From positions 62,001 through 126,000 of the forward strand of contig NZ_VZOV01000006.1 in assembly GCF_008801915.1 (NCBI RefSeq): a DNA stretch of 64,000 nt. The letters run 5' to 3'. Shown here in pieces: positions 57,117 through 64,000 of the stretch. The notes beneath the pieces were generated by a model. That model saw only the letters and a program-made list of their open reading frames with translations. It was not told the DNA's origin and did not search any database. The stretch's first letter is position 1. Each line of letters starts with the position of its first letter. The stretch comes from Cupriavidus gilardii. GTDB taxonomy: Bacteria; Pseudomonadota; Gammaproteobacteria; Burkholderiales; Burkholderiaceae. A program made the translations under genes and the position numbers.

Positions 57117-57145
57117 AGTGTAGGCGCCGTGGCATGGGCTGTCAA
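57117..57145 (-). promoter_or_regulatory. Promoter of mdh
   Basis: On the minus strand consensus -35 TTGACA (57140-57145), 17-bp spacer, -10 TACACT (57117-57122). Leader about 315 nt. The GntR palindrome begins 5 bp upstream of the -35. The rest of the 56798-57223 gap is GC-rich with no other clear feature. Confidence 0.6.
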
Positions 57146-57150
57146 TTCAT

Positions 57151-57175
57151 ATGTCTTATATAAGACATAAGACAT
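57151..57175. promoter_or_regulatory. GntR operator with a third half-site
   Basis: Perfect 18-bp palindrome ATGTCTTATATAAGACAT (57151-57168) followed by AAGACAT (57169-57175). AT-rich in GC-rich surroundings, 50 bp before the gntR ATG and just upstream of the mdh -35. Confidence 0.75.
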
Positions 57176-57223
57176 TTGATGCAGCGCTGGACGCGCTTTG
57201 CCGATCTGTGGTGAAATCCGCCT

Positions 57224-58075
57224 ATGTCCACGTTGCCCACGTCCCTCGCCGCCGCCGTGCCGGCCGCGCAAGATGGCGCCGCCACGCCCGGCGCCGGGAC
57301 GTCGGCGTCCGCGCCCGCCAGTGCCCCGGCCGCCTCGAGCGCCGCCAGCGCGGGCGTTTCCCCGACCTTCAGCCCGCTGTACCAGCAGATCAAGTCGCTG
57401 ATCCTGCAGAGCCTGCAGTCCGGCGAATGGAAGCCGGGCGAGATGATTCCCAGCGAGATGGAGCTGGCGGCCCGCTACAAGGTCAGCCAGGGCACGGTGC
57501 GCAAGGCCATCGACGAGCTCGCGGCCGAGAACCTGGTGGCGCGCCGGCAGGGCAAGGGTACCTTCGTGACGACCCATCACGAGGACGTGGTCAAGTTCCG
57601 ATTCCTGCGGCTGGTCCCGGACGAGGGCGAGCCGCACTACGGCGCCAGCCGGGTGCTCGAATGCAAGCGCCTGCGGGCGCCGGCCGAGATCGCGCGGCTG
57701 CTCGATATCCGCACCGGCGACAGCGTGGTGCAGATCCGCCGCGTGCTGTTCTTCTCCGGCGAAGCCACCGTGCTCGACGACATCTGGCTGCTGGGCGCGA
57801 ACTTCAAGGGCCTGACGGCGGAGAAGCTGACCGAGTGGAAAGGGCCGATGTACGCGCTGTTCGAGGCCGAGTTCGGTACGCGCATGGTCCGCGCCACCGA
57901 GAAGATCCGCGCGGTCAGCGCCGACGAGACCGCCGCCGCGCTGCTGTCGGTCGAGCCGGGCTCGCCGCTGCTGTCGGTCGAGCGGGTTTCATTCACCTAC
58001 GGCGACCGTCCCGTCGAAGTACGGCGCGGGCTGTATGTGACCACGCGGCACTATTACCAGAACGATCTGAGCTGA
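57224..58075 (+). CDS. GntR-family regulator (HutC subfamily, UTRA domain)
   Basis: 283 residues. An Ala/Ser/Pro-rich lead (1-~45), GntR winged helix (~50-115: PLYQQIKSLILQSLQSGEWKPGEMIPSEMELAARYKVSQGTVRKAIDEL), then a UTRA effector domain ending in RRGLYVTTRHYYQNDLS. In this gene order it presumably adjusts TCA-cycle genes in response to a small metabolite. It carries its own operator upstream and sits between the divergent mdh and sdh blocks. Confidence 0.93.
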   Translation: MSTLPTSLAAAVPAAQDGAATPGAGTSASAPASAPAASSAASAGVSPTFSPLYQQIKSLILQSLQSGEWKPGEMIPSEMELAARYKVSQGTVRKAIDELAAENLVARRQGKGTFVTTHHEDVVKFRFLRLVPDEGEPHYGASRVLECKRLRAPAEIARLLDIRTGDSVVQIRRVLFFSGEATVLDDIWLLGANFKGLTAEKLTEWKGPMYALFEAEFGTRMVRATEKIRAVSADETAAALLSVEPGSPLLSVERVSFTYGDRPVEVRRGLYVTTRHYYQNDLS

Positions 58076-58319
58076 ACGGCCCCGCGCACCCACGCGCGAG
58101 AACACCGCATGACGCGGACGATTGTTGCGCGCCTCGCCGTCAACGGCGGCCGGCATTGCGCGGGGCGATTGGAATGCGCGGCGAAGGTGGCGGAAGGTGC
58201 CGCGGACGCGCGGCGGCGGCGTGAAATCCGGCGCCGCCAGATCGTTGCGCGATCGTCGTCGAACGGCGTTGCGAGCGATTGTCGCGGCCGCCATGTTGGT
58301 GTGCGATAGTCGAAAATTA

Positions 58320-58350
58320 TTGGTGCGCCGCGCAACAAAGGCGCTAAAAT
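58320..58350 (+). promoter_or_regulatory. Probable promoter of the sdh operon
   Basis: -35 TTGGTG (58320-58325), 19-bp spacer, -10 TAAAAT (58345-58350). The preceding ~240 bp after gntR hold nothing else I can name. Confidence 0.4.
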
Positions 58351-58360
58351 CACGTGGATT

Positions 58361-58373
58361 TGCACATTGTGCA
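58361..58373. promoter_or_regulatory. Perfect palindrome in the sdhC leader
   Basis: TGCACA-T-TGTGCA, just after the predicted sdh transcription start and ~40 bp before sdhC. Possible repressor site; the binding protein is unknown. Confidence 0.5.
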
Positions 58374-58411
58374 TTCGGCTCTTTCGTTTTTTTTCGCTAA
58401 TGGGGTCTCGC

Positions 58412-58822
58412 ATGGCTGAAGCCGTCAAACAAGCCAGGCCGGAGTTCCGGAATATCGGTATCGGGCAACTCGCACGCTACCGGTTGCCCTGGGCCGGCAA
58501 GGTGTCCATCCTGCATCGCGTCAGCGGTGCGCTGCTGTTCCTCCTCCTTCCTTTCATCCTCTACCTCTTCGAGCAGAGCGTCACTTCCGAACTGAGCTTC
58601 GCAAAGTTCTCGGCCCTTCTGTCCGGTGGCTTCGTCAAGCTGGTTCTGCTGGTTCTGATCTGGGGCTATCTGCATCACTTCTGCGCCGGTATCCGCTTCC
58701 TCCTGCTGGACATGCACGTCGGCGTGGACAAGCCGTCGTCGGCCAAGTCGGCCATCGCCGTGCTGATCGTCAGCCTGCTGCTGACCGCGGTGTTCGGCCT
58801 GAAGCTGTTCGGCGTGTTTTGA
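58412..58822 (+). CDS. sdhC: Succinate dehydrogenase cytochrome b556 subunit
   Basis: 136 residues, three membrane helices. ILHRVSGALLF (quinone-site Ser and Arg) and YLHHFCAGIRFLLLDMHVG, with the heme histidine, match SdhC. Anchors the complex in the membrane and passes electrons to ubiquinone. ATG 58412 (MAEAVKQ) is preferred to 58400. First gene of sdhCDAB-sdhE-gltA. Confidence 0.95.
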   Translation: MAEAVKQARPEFRNIGIGQLARYRLPWAGKVSILHRVSGALLFLLLPFILYLFEQSVTSELSFAKFSALLSGGFVKLVLLVLIWGYLHHFCAGIRFLLLDMHVGVDKPSSAKSAIAVLIVSLLLTAVFGLKLFGVF

Positions 58823-58834
58823 GGAGCATGCAAG

Positions 58835-59200
58835 GTGGCAAATAACAATATCGGTCCCAAGCGTCTGGTCGTCGGTGCCCACTACGGCATGAAGGAATGG
58901 CTGGTCCAACGCGTGACCGCCGTGGTGATGGTGATCTACACCGTCGTGCTGGCGGTGGCGTTCCTGTTGTCGAACGGTGCCTCGTATGAGGGCTGGGCAG
59001 GCCTGTTCGCCAATCAATGGATGAAGATCCTGACGTTCGTCACGATCCTGTCGCTGCTCTATCACGCCTGGATCGGCGTGCGCGACATCTGGATGGACTA
59101 TGTGAAGCCGATGGCGGTTCGCCTCGTGCTGCAAGTTCTTACGATTCTGTGGCTCGTCGGATGCGCGGGCTACGCTGCTCAGATTCTCTGGAGGGTGTAA
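58835..59200 (+). CDS. sdhD: Succinate dehydrogenase membrane anchor subunit
   Basis: 121 residues, three membrane helices. SLLYHAWIGVRDIWMDYVKP contains the heme histidine and the Asp-Tyr pair at the quinone site. GTG start with GAGGAG nine bases upstream; an out-of-frame ATG at 58829 lies between. 12 bp after sdhC. Confidence 0.94.
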   Translation: MANNNIGPKRLVVGAHYGMKEWLVQRVTAVVMVIYTVVLAVAFLLSNGASYEGWAGLFANQWMKILTFVTILSLLYHAWIGVRDIWMDYVKPMAVRLVLQVLTILWLVGCAGYAAQILWRV

Positions 59201-59203
59201 TTC

Positions 59204-60982
59204 ATGGTCGCAGTCAAGACTGGATTGCCGCGTCGGCGCTTTGACGTGGTCATCGTCGGGGCGGGCGGCGCCGGGATGCGCGCATCCCTCCAGCTCGCGG
59301 AAGCCGGCCTGAACGTCGCCGTGCTTTCCAAGGTGTTCCCCACGCGCTCGCACACGGTGGCGGCGCAGGGCGGCATCGGTGCCTCGCTCGGCAACATGAG
59401 CGAGGACAACTGGCACTATCACTTCTACGACACGGTCAAGGGCTCGGACTGGCTGGGCGACCAGGACGCCATCGAGTTCATGTGCCGTGAAGCGCCGAAG
59501 GTGGTCTACGAGCTCGAACACTTCGGCATGCCGTTCGACCGCAACCCCGACGGCACGATCTACCAGCGTCCGTTCGGCGGCCACACCGCCAACTACGGCG
59601 AGAAGCCGGTGCAGCGTGCCTGCGCCGCGGCCGACCGTACCGGCCACGCGCTGCTGCACACGCTGTACCAGCGCAATGTCCGCGCCAAGACCCACTTCTT
59701 CGTCGAATGGATGGCGCTGGACCTGATCCGCGACCAGGACGGCGATGTGCTGGGCGTGACCGCGCTGGAAATGGAAACCGGCGAGGTCTACATCCTCGAG
59801 GCCAAGACCACGCTGTTCGCCACTGGCGGTGCCGGCCGCATCTACGCCGCGTCGACCAACGCCTTCATCAATACCGGTGACGGCCTCGGCATGGCGGCGC
59901 GCGCGGGCGTGCCGCTGGAAGACATGGAGTTCTGGCAGTTCCACCCGACCGGCGTGGCCGGCGCGGGCGTGCTGATCACCGAAGGCGTGCGCGGCGAAGG
60001 CGGCATCCTGCGCAACAAGGACGGCGAGCGCTTCATGGAGCGCTACGCGCCGACGCTGAAGGACCTGGCGCCGCGCGACTTCGTCTCGCGCTCGATGGAC
60101 CAGGAAATCAAGGAAGGCCGCGGCTGCGGCCCGAACGGCGACTACGTGCTGCTCGACCTGACCCACGTCGGCGCCGAGAAGATCATGAAGCGCCTGCCGT
60201 CGATCCGCGAGATCGGCCTGAAGTTCGCCAACGTCGACGCGATCAAGGAACCGATCCCGGTCGTGCCGACCATCCACTACCAGATGGGCGGCATTCCGAC
60301 CAACTACTACGGCCAGGTGGTGGTGCCGAAGAACGGCAACCCGAACGAGGTCGTCAACGGCTTCTACGCGATCGGCGAATGCTCGTGCGTGTCGGTGCAC
60401 GGCGCCAACCGCCTGGGCACCAACTCGCTGCTGGACCTGGTGGTGTTCGGCCGCGCCGCCGGCAACCACATCATCTCGACCGCGCTCAAGCAGAAGGAAC
60501 ACAAGCCGCTGCCGGCCGACGCCGCCGACCGCGCGCTGTCGCGCCTCGCGAAGCTGCAGTCGTCCTCGTCGGGCGAGTATGCGCAGGACGTCGCCAACGA
60601 CATCCGCCGCAACATGCAGTCGCACGCCGGCGTGTTCCGCACGCAGAAGCTGATGGACGAAGGCGTGCAGCGCATCCTGGAAGTGGCCGAGCGCGCCGAC
60701 AGCATCCACCTGAAGGACAAGTCGAAGGTGTTCAACACCGCGCTGGTCGAGGCGCTGGAAGTGGCCAACCTGGTCGAAGTGGCCAAGGCCACGATGATCT
60801 CGGCGGCGGCCCGCAAGGAATCGCGCGGCGCCCACGCCCACAGCGACTTCCCGACCCGCGACGACGAGAACTGGCTCAAGCACTCGCTGTTCTACAGCGA
60901 AGGCAACCGTCTCGACTACAAGCCGGTCAAGATGCAGCCGCTGACGGTGGAGAGCGTTCCGCCCAAGGCCCGCACCTTCTAA
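59204..60982 (+). CDS. sdhA: Succinate dehydrogenase flavoprotein subunit
   Basis: 592 residues. FAD fold VVIVGAGGAGMRASL (15-29), flavin-linked His50 in TRSHTVAAQGGI, active-site RGEGGILRN and HGANRLGTNSLLD. Oxidises succinate to fumarate at the inner face of the membrane. Starts 3 bp after sdhD. Confidence 0.98.
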   Translation: MVAVKTGLPRRRFDVVIVGAGGAGMRASLQLAEAGLNVAVLSKVFPTRSHTVAAQGGIGASLGNMSEDNWHYHFYDTVKGSDWLGDQDAIEFMCREAPKVVYELEHFGMPFDRNPDGTIYQRPFGGHTANYGEKPVQRACAAADRTGHALLHTLYQRNVRAKTHFFVEWMALDLIRDQDGDVLGVTALEMETGEVYILEAKTTLFATGGAGRIYAASTNAFINTGDGLGMAARAGVPLEDMEFWQFHPTGVAGAGVLITEGVRGEGGILRNKDGERFMERYAPTLKDLAPRDFVSRSMDQEIKEGRGCGPNGDYVLLDLTHVGAEKIMKRLPSIREIGLKFANVDAIKEPIPVVPTIHYQMGGIPTNYYGQVVVPKNGNPNEVVNGFYAIGECSCVSVHGANRLGTNSLLDLVVFGRAAGNHIISTALKQKEHKPLPADAADRALSRLAKLQSSSSGEYAQDVANDIRRNMQSHAGVFRTQKLMDEGVQRILEVAERADSIHLKDKSKVFNTALVEALEVANLVEVAKATMISAAARKESRGAHAHSDFPTRDDENWLKHSLFYSEGNRLDYKPVKMQPLTVESVPPKARTF

Positions 60983-61024
60983 GCACCGCGTAGGCGACTA
61001 CAGACGACTACAGGACCCACAGAA

Positions 61025-61726
61025 ATGAAGCGTATTTTCGAAGTCTACCGCTACGATCCGGACAAGGACGCGGCGCCCCGCATGCAGACCTACGAGGTCG
61101 AGCTCGACGGTCACGAACGCATGCTGCTCGATGCCCTGGTCAAGCTGAAGAAGCTCGACGAGAGCATCTCGTTCCGCCGCTCCTGCCGCGAAGGCGTGTG
61201 CGGTTCGGACGCGATGAACATCAACGGCAAGAACGGCCTGGCGTGCCTGACCAACATGCGCGAGCTGCCGGACCGCATCGTGCTGCGTCCGCTGCCGGGC
61301 CTGCCCGTCGTGCGCGACCTGATCGTCGACATGACGCAGTTCTTCAAGCAGTACCACTCGATCAAGCCGTTCCTGATCAACGACGAGCCGCCCCCCGAGA
61401 AGGAGCGCCTGCAGACGCCGGAAGAGCGCGACGAGCTTGACGGCCTGTACGAGTGTATTCTGTGCGCGAGCTGCTCGACCTCGTGCCCGTCGTTCTGGTG
61501 GAACCCGGACAAGTTCGTCGGCCCGGCCGGCCTGCTGCAGGCTTACCGCTTCATCGCCGACAGCCGCGACCAGGCCACCGGCCAGCGTCTGGACGACCTG
61601 AACGACCCGTATCGCCTGTTCCGCTGCCACACCATCATGAACTGCGTGGATGTGTGCCCGAAGGGACTGAATCCGACCAAGGCGATCGGCAAGATTCGGG
61701 AATTGATGGTTCGCCGCGCGGTCTGA
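61025..61726 (+). CDS. sdhB: Succinate dehydrogenase iron-sulfur subunit
   Basis: 233 residues. [2Fe-2S] ligands Cys54, Cys59, Asp62 (as in E. coli) and Cys74; the other two clusters use Cys144, Cys147, Cys150, Cys154 and Cys201, Cys207, Cys211. Carries electrons from the flavin to the quinone site. Confidence 0.97.
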   Translation: MKRIFEVYRYDPDKDAAPRMQTYEVELDGHERMLLDALVKLKKLDESISFRRSCREGVCGSDAMNINGKNGLACLTNMRELPDRIVLRPLPGLPVVRDLIVDMTQFFKQYHSIKPFLINDEPPPEKERLQTPEERDELDGLYECILCASCSTSCPSFWWNPDKFVGPAGLLQAYRFIADSRDQATGQRLDDLNDPYRLFRCHTIMNCVDVCPKGLNPTKAIGKIRELMVRRAV

Positions 61727-61778
61727 ACCTGCTGGACCGGACGACGCCGCGCGGCGTCGTCCGTGAAGGCCAAGCCAT

Positions 61779-62063
61779 ATGACGGATCACCCCACCCCTT
61801 TCTCCCATCAGGCCGACCCGCACAAGCGGGCGCGACTGCGCTGGCGCGCGCGCCGCGGCCTGCTGGAGAACGACATCATCGTCGAACGTTTTTTCAACCG
61901 TTACGAGGAGAGCCTGTCCGACGAGGACGTGGCATCGCTGAGCCAGCTGCTCGAGCTCAGCGACAACGAGTTGATGGACCTGCTGCTTGCCCGCAAGGAG
62001 CTGGACGGTGAGCTCGACACGCCGCCGATGCGCAAGCTGCTTGGCCTGCTGCGCTCGGTGTGA
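61779..62063 (+). CDS. sdhE: FAD assembly factor SdhE
   Basis: 94 residues. RGLLE at 26-30 is the RGxxE motif that contacts SdhA during covalent flavinylation, followed by ENDIIVERFFNRYEESLSDED. Its place right after sdhB matches its role. Confidence 0.95.
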   Translation: MTDHPTPFSHQADPHKRARLRWRARRGLLENDIIVERFFNRYEESLSDEDVASLSQLLELSDNELMDLLLARKELDGELDTPPMRKLLGLLRSV

Positions 62064-62105
62064 GTTTGGTCAACACTATTATTCTTAGCATTTGAAGGAA
62101 CCGAC

Positions 62106-63407
62106 ATGACGCCGTCCGATGTGAAAGCCACGCTATCGTTCTCCGATGGGTCCCCCAGCGTCGAGCTGCCGATCTACAAGGGTACCGTCGGCCCGGACGT
62201 GATCGACATCCGCAAGCTGTACGGCCAGACCGGCAAGTTCACCTACGACCCGGGTTTCATGTCGACGGCCTCCTGCAATTCCCGCATCACCTATATCGAC
62301 GGTGACAAGGGCGAACTGCTGTACCGCGGCTATCCGATCGAGCAACTGGCCGAGAAGTGCGACTTCCTCGAAGTCTGCTACCTGCTGCTCAAGGGCGAAC
62401 TGCCCAACGCCAAGCAGAAGGAAGAATTCGTCGGCCGCGTGATGAACCACACGATGGTTCACGAGCAGATGCAGTTCTTCATGCGGGGCTTCCGCCGCGA
62501 CGCGCACCCGATGGCCGTGCTGACCGGCCTGGTGGGCGGCATGTCCGCGTTCTATCACGACGCGATGGACATCAACGATCCGCACCAGCGCGAAATCTCG
62601 GCGATCCGCCTGATCGCCAAGATGCCGACTCTGGTCGCGATGTCCTACAAGTACAACATCGGCCAGCCGTACATCTACCCGCAGAACGACCTGTCGTACA
62701 CCGGCAACTTCATGCGCATGATGTTCGCCACGCCGTGCGCGCCGTTCCAGGTCAACCCGGTGCTCGAGCGCGCGCTGGACCGCATCTTCATCCTGCATGC
62801 CGACCACGAGCAGAACGCGTCGACCTCGACCGTGCGCCTGGCCGGTTCGTCGGGCACCAACCCGTTCGCGGCGATCGCCTCGGGCGTGGCCTGCCTGTGG
62901 GGCCCGGCTCACGGCGGCGCCAACGAAGCGGCGCTGAACATGCTGGAAGAGATCGGCAGCGTCGACAACATCGGCGAGTTCATCAAGCAGGTCAAGGACA
63001 AGAACTCGGGCGTGCGCCTGATGGGCTTCGGCCACCGCGTCTACAAGAACTACGACCCGCGCGCCAAGCTGATGCGCGAGACCTGCCACGAGGTGCTCAA
63101 CGAGCTGGGCCTGCACAACGACCCGCTGTTCAAGCTGGCGATGGAGCTGGAAAAGATCGCGCTGGAAGACGAGTACTTCGTCAGCCGCAAGCTGTACCCG
63201 AATGTCGACTTCTACTCGGGCATCGTGCAGCGCGCGCTGGGCATCCCGACCTCGATGTTCACCTGCATCTTTGCGCTGGCCCGCACCGTGGGCTGGATCT
63301 CGCAGTGGGAAGAGATGATCACCGATCCGGAGTACAAGATCGGCCGTCCGCGTCAGCTGTTCAACGGCGCCGCGACCCGCGACGTGCCGGAGATGGGCAA
63401 GCGCTGA
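62106..63407 (+). CDS. gltA: Citrate synthase (type II, hexameric)
   Basis: 433 residues. Catalytic triad His269 ([10 protein letters not shown]), His310 ([14 protein letters not shown]) and Asp368 ([10 protein letters not shown]). Condenses acetyl-CoA and oxaloacetate. Ribosome site GAAGGAACCGAC before the ATG. Last gene of the sdh operon, with a strong terminator behind it. Confidence 0.98.
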   Translation: MTPSDVKATLSFSDGSPSVELPIYKGTVGPDVIDIRKLYGQTGKFTYDPGFMSTASCNSRITYIDGDKGELLYRGYPIEQLAEKCDFLEVCYLLLKGELPNAKQKEEFVGRVMNHTMVHEQMQFFMRGFRRDAHPMAVLTGLVGGMSAFYHDAMDINDPHQREISAIRLIAKMPTLVAMSYKYNIGQPYIYPQNDLSYTGNFMRMMFATPCAPFQVNPVLERALDRIFILHADHEQNASTSTVRLAGSSGTNPFAAIASGVACLWGPAHGGANEAALNMLEEIGSVDNIGEFIKQVKDKNSGVRLMGFGHRVYKNYDPRAKLMRETCHEVLNELGLHNDPLFKLAMELEKIALEDEYFVSRKLYPNVDFYSGIVQRALGIPTSMFTCIFALARTVGWISQWEEMITDPEYKIGRPRQLFNGAATRDVPEMGKR

Positions 63408-63433
63408 TCCGCGCCTTTCCTCCCGCGCCGAAG

Positions 63434-63466
63434 AACGCCCCGTGCCCCGCACGGGGCGTTTTTTTT
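63434..63466 (+). terminator. Rho-independent terminator of the sdh-gltA operon
   Basis: Stem AACGCCCCGTG / CACGGGGCGTT (63434-63444 / 63450-63460), loop CCCCG, then eight T. Confidence 0.93.
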
Positions 63467-63606
63467 GCGCCGAACTTGCTCCGCGGATTTCTGAACGGGG
63501 ATTTGCCCCTACTGATTTGTCCCTACTCAACCCCTTCGTCCGGCGCGCCGTAAATCGATGCAGCAATCGTCTGCTTCCGGCCCATAAAAAGAGAAGGGGT
63601 ATTCAC

Positions 63607-64000
63607 ATGTTTGCCTCGCTGCGCGCGCGCATCGTTGGATTTTCGGTGGCCATCGTCGTCGTCGCGCTGGTCTGCAACGCCCTGGTCAATCATCTGGTTG
63701 CCTCCCGCTACAACGACGAAGCCATCCGCAACAACTTGCGCGCGGTGCAGGCCGGCCATGTCGATGCGATCGCCGAATGGGTGTCCGCCCACACGGCGAG
63801 CATGGCCGCGCTGCACGAGGCCGCGCTGCAGGACGACCCGGGTCCGGTGCTGAAGCTGATCGTCGAGGCTGGCGGGTTTCTGAACACCTTCGTCGGCTAC
63901 CCCGACAAACGCCACCATTTTTCCAATCCCGAGAGCGTCAAGCCGGGCTTCGACCCGACCTCGCGGCCGTGGTACAAGCTCGCCTCGGCCGCGGGCAAGC
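63607..64000 (+). CDS. Methyl-accepting chemotaxis protein with Cache sensor domain, N-terminal part
   Basis: Open to the end of the window (131 codons seen). A membrane helix at ~9-28 (IVGFSVAIVVVALVCNALV) is followed by a periplasmic helix and the start of a dCache-type domain: FLNTFVGYPDKRHHFSNPES and GFDPTSRPWYKLASAAGK, the latter being the classical RPWY motif. Translated by hand from the sequence. The chemoreceptor label is an inference: histidine kinases and diguanylate cyclases share this N-terminal shape. Confidence 0.75.
   Translation, partial: MFASLRARIVGFSVAIVVVALVCNALVNHLVASRYNDEAIRNNLRAVQAGHVDAIAEWVSAHTASMAALHEAALQDDPGPVLKLIVEAGGFLNTFVGYPDKRHHFSNPESVKPGFDPTSRPWYKLASAAGK

Overview
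The window is a high-GC stretch of chromosome from a betaproteobacterium, almost certainly Burkholderiales and most like the Burkholderiaceae (Cupriavidus/Ralstonia/Burkholderia relatives). The evidence is the codon use, a Bug/TctC-type solute receptor, a DUF2863 protein, and above all the gene block gltA-sdhE-sdhBADC next to gntR-mdh-aldolase-prpD-acnA, which is a typical layout in that family. The genus cannot be fixed from the sequence alone. I see no insertion sequence, prophage, CRISPR array or rRNA operon. Most of the window is core or near-core genome.

Layout. 1-5 kb: the 3' end of rpoD, a tRNA-Ile2(CAU) gene with a strong terminator, a KTSC protein overlapping a CPBP membrane protease, DNA polymerase II (polB) and an isochorismatase-family hydrolase. 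5-13 kb: a LysR regulator; an IclR regulator divergent from a two-domain CoA-transferase and a Tat-exported TTT solute receptor; D-serine dehydratase divergent from a LysR regulator. 13-28.6 kb: mostly single housekeeping genes: rhlE, gluQ, a LysR/pirin divergent pair, a CobD/CbiB-like protein, a DUF2007 protein, rsgA with an M48 protease, orn, an AEC transporter, mogA-darP, pmbA, folA-thyA, and a TerC-family gene behind a clear yybP-ykoY (manganese) riboswitch. 29-34 kb: an egtD plus egtB/senA-like pair for trimethyl-histidine chemistry, and lactate permease.

34-41 kb: a six-gene amino-acid-themed operon on the minus strand (AlaX editing protein, LysE exporter, EamA exporter, RidA, class I aminotransferase, glutathione transferase) divergent from a MocR-type regulator, with repeated TACAGT boxes in between. 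I regard this as the best candidate for a little-described system. 41-49 kb: htpG overlapped by a DNA-deoxyinosine glycosylase gene, a spermidine-synthase-like protein, a solute-binding protein behind an 11-unit trinucleotide repeat, a TrmB-like methyltransferase behind a 13-14 bp tandem array, DUF2863, and a 49-residue membrane peptide. 49-64 kb: the TCA-cycle supercluster (acnA, prpD, a lysozyme-inhibitor-like secreted protein, a CitE-like lyase, mdh, a divergent GntR regulator, sdhCDAB, sdhE, gltA), ending in the start of a chemoreceptor gene.

Regulatory DNA is unusually readable. Several divergent regulator/target pairs carry perfect or near-perfect palindromes at the expected place (IclR at 7143, LysR at 12013 and 11667, LysR at 16830, GntR at 57151), and TACAGT repeats lie at the MocR locus (39107). 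A further palindrome at 58361 lies in the sdh leader. Two families of dispersed palindromic repeats and several unrelated 11-14 bp tandem arrays occupy gene junctions.
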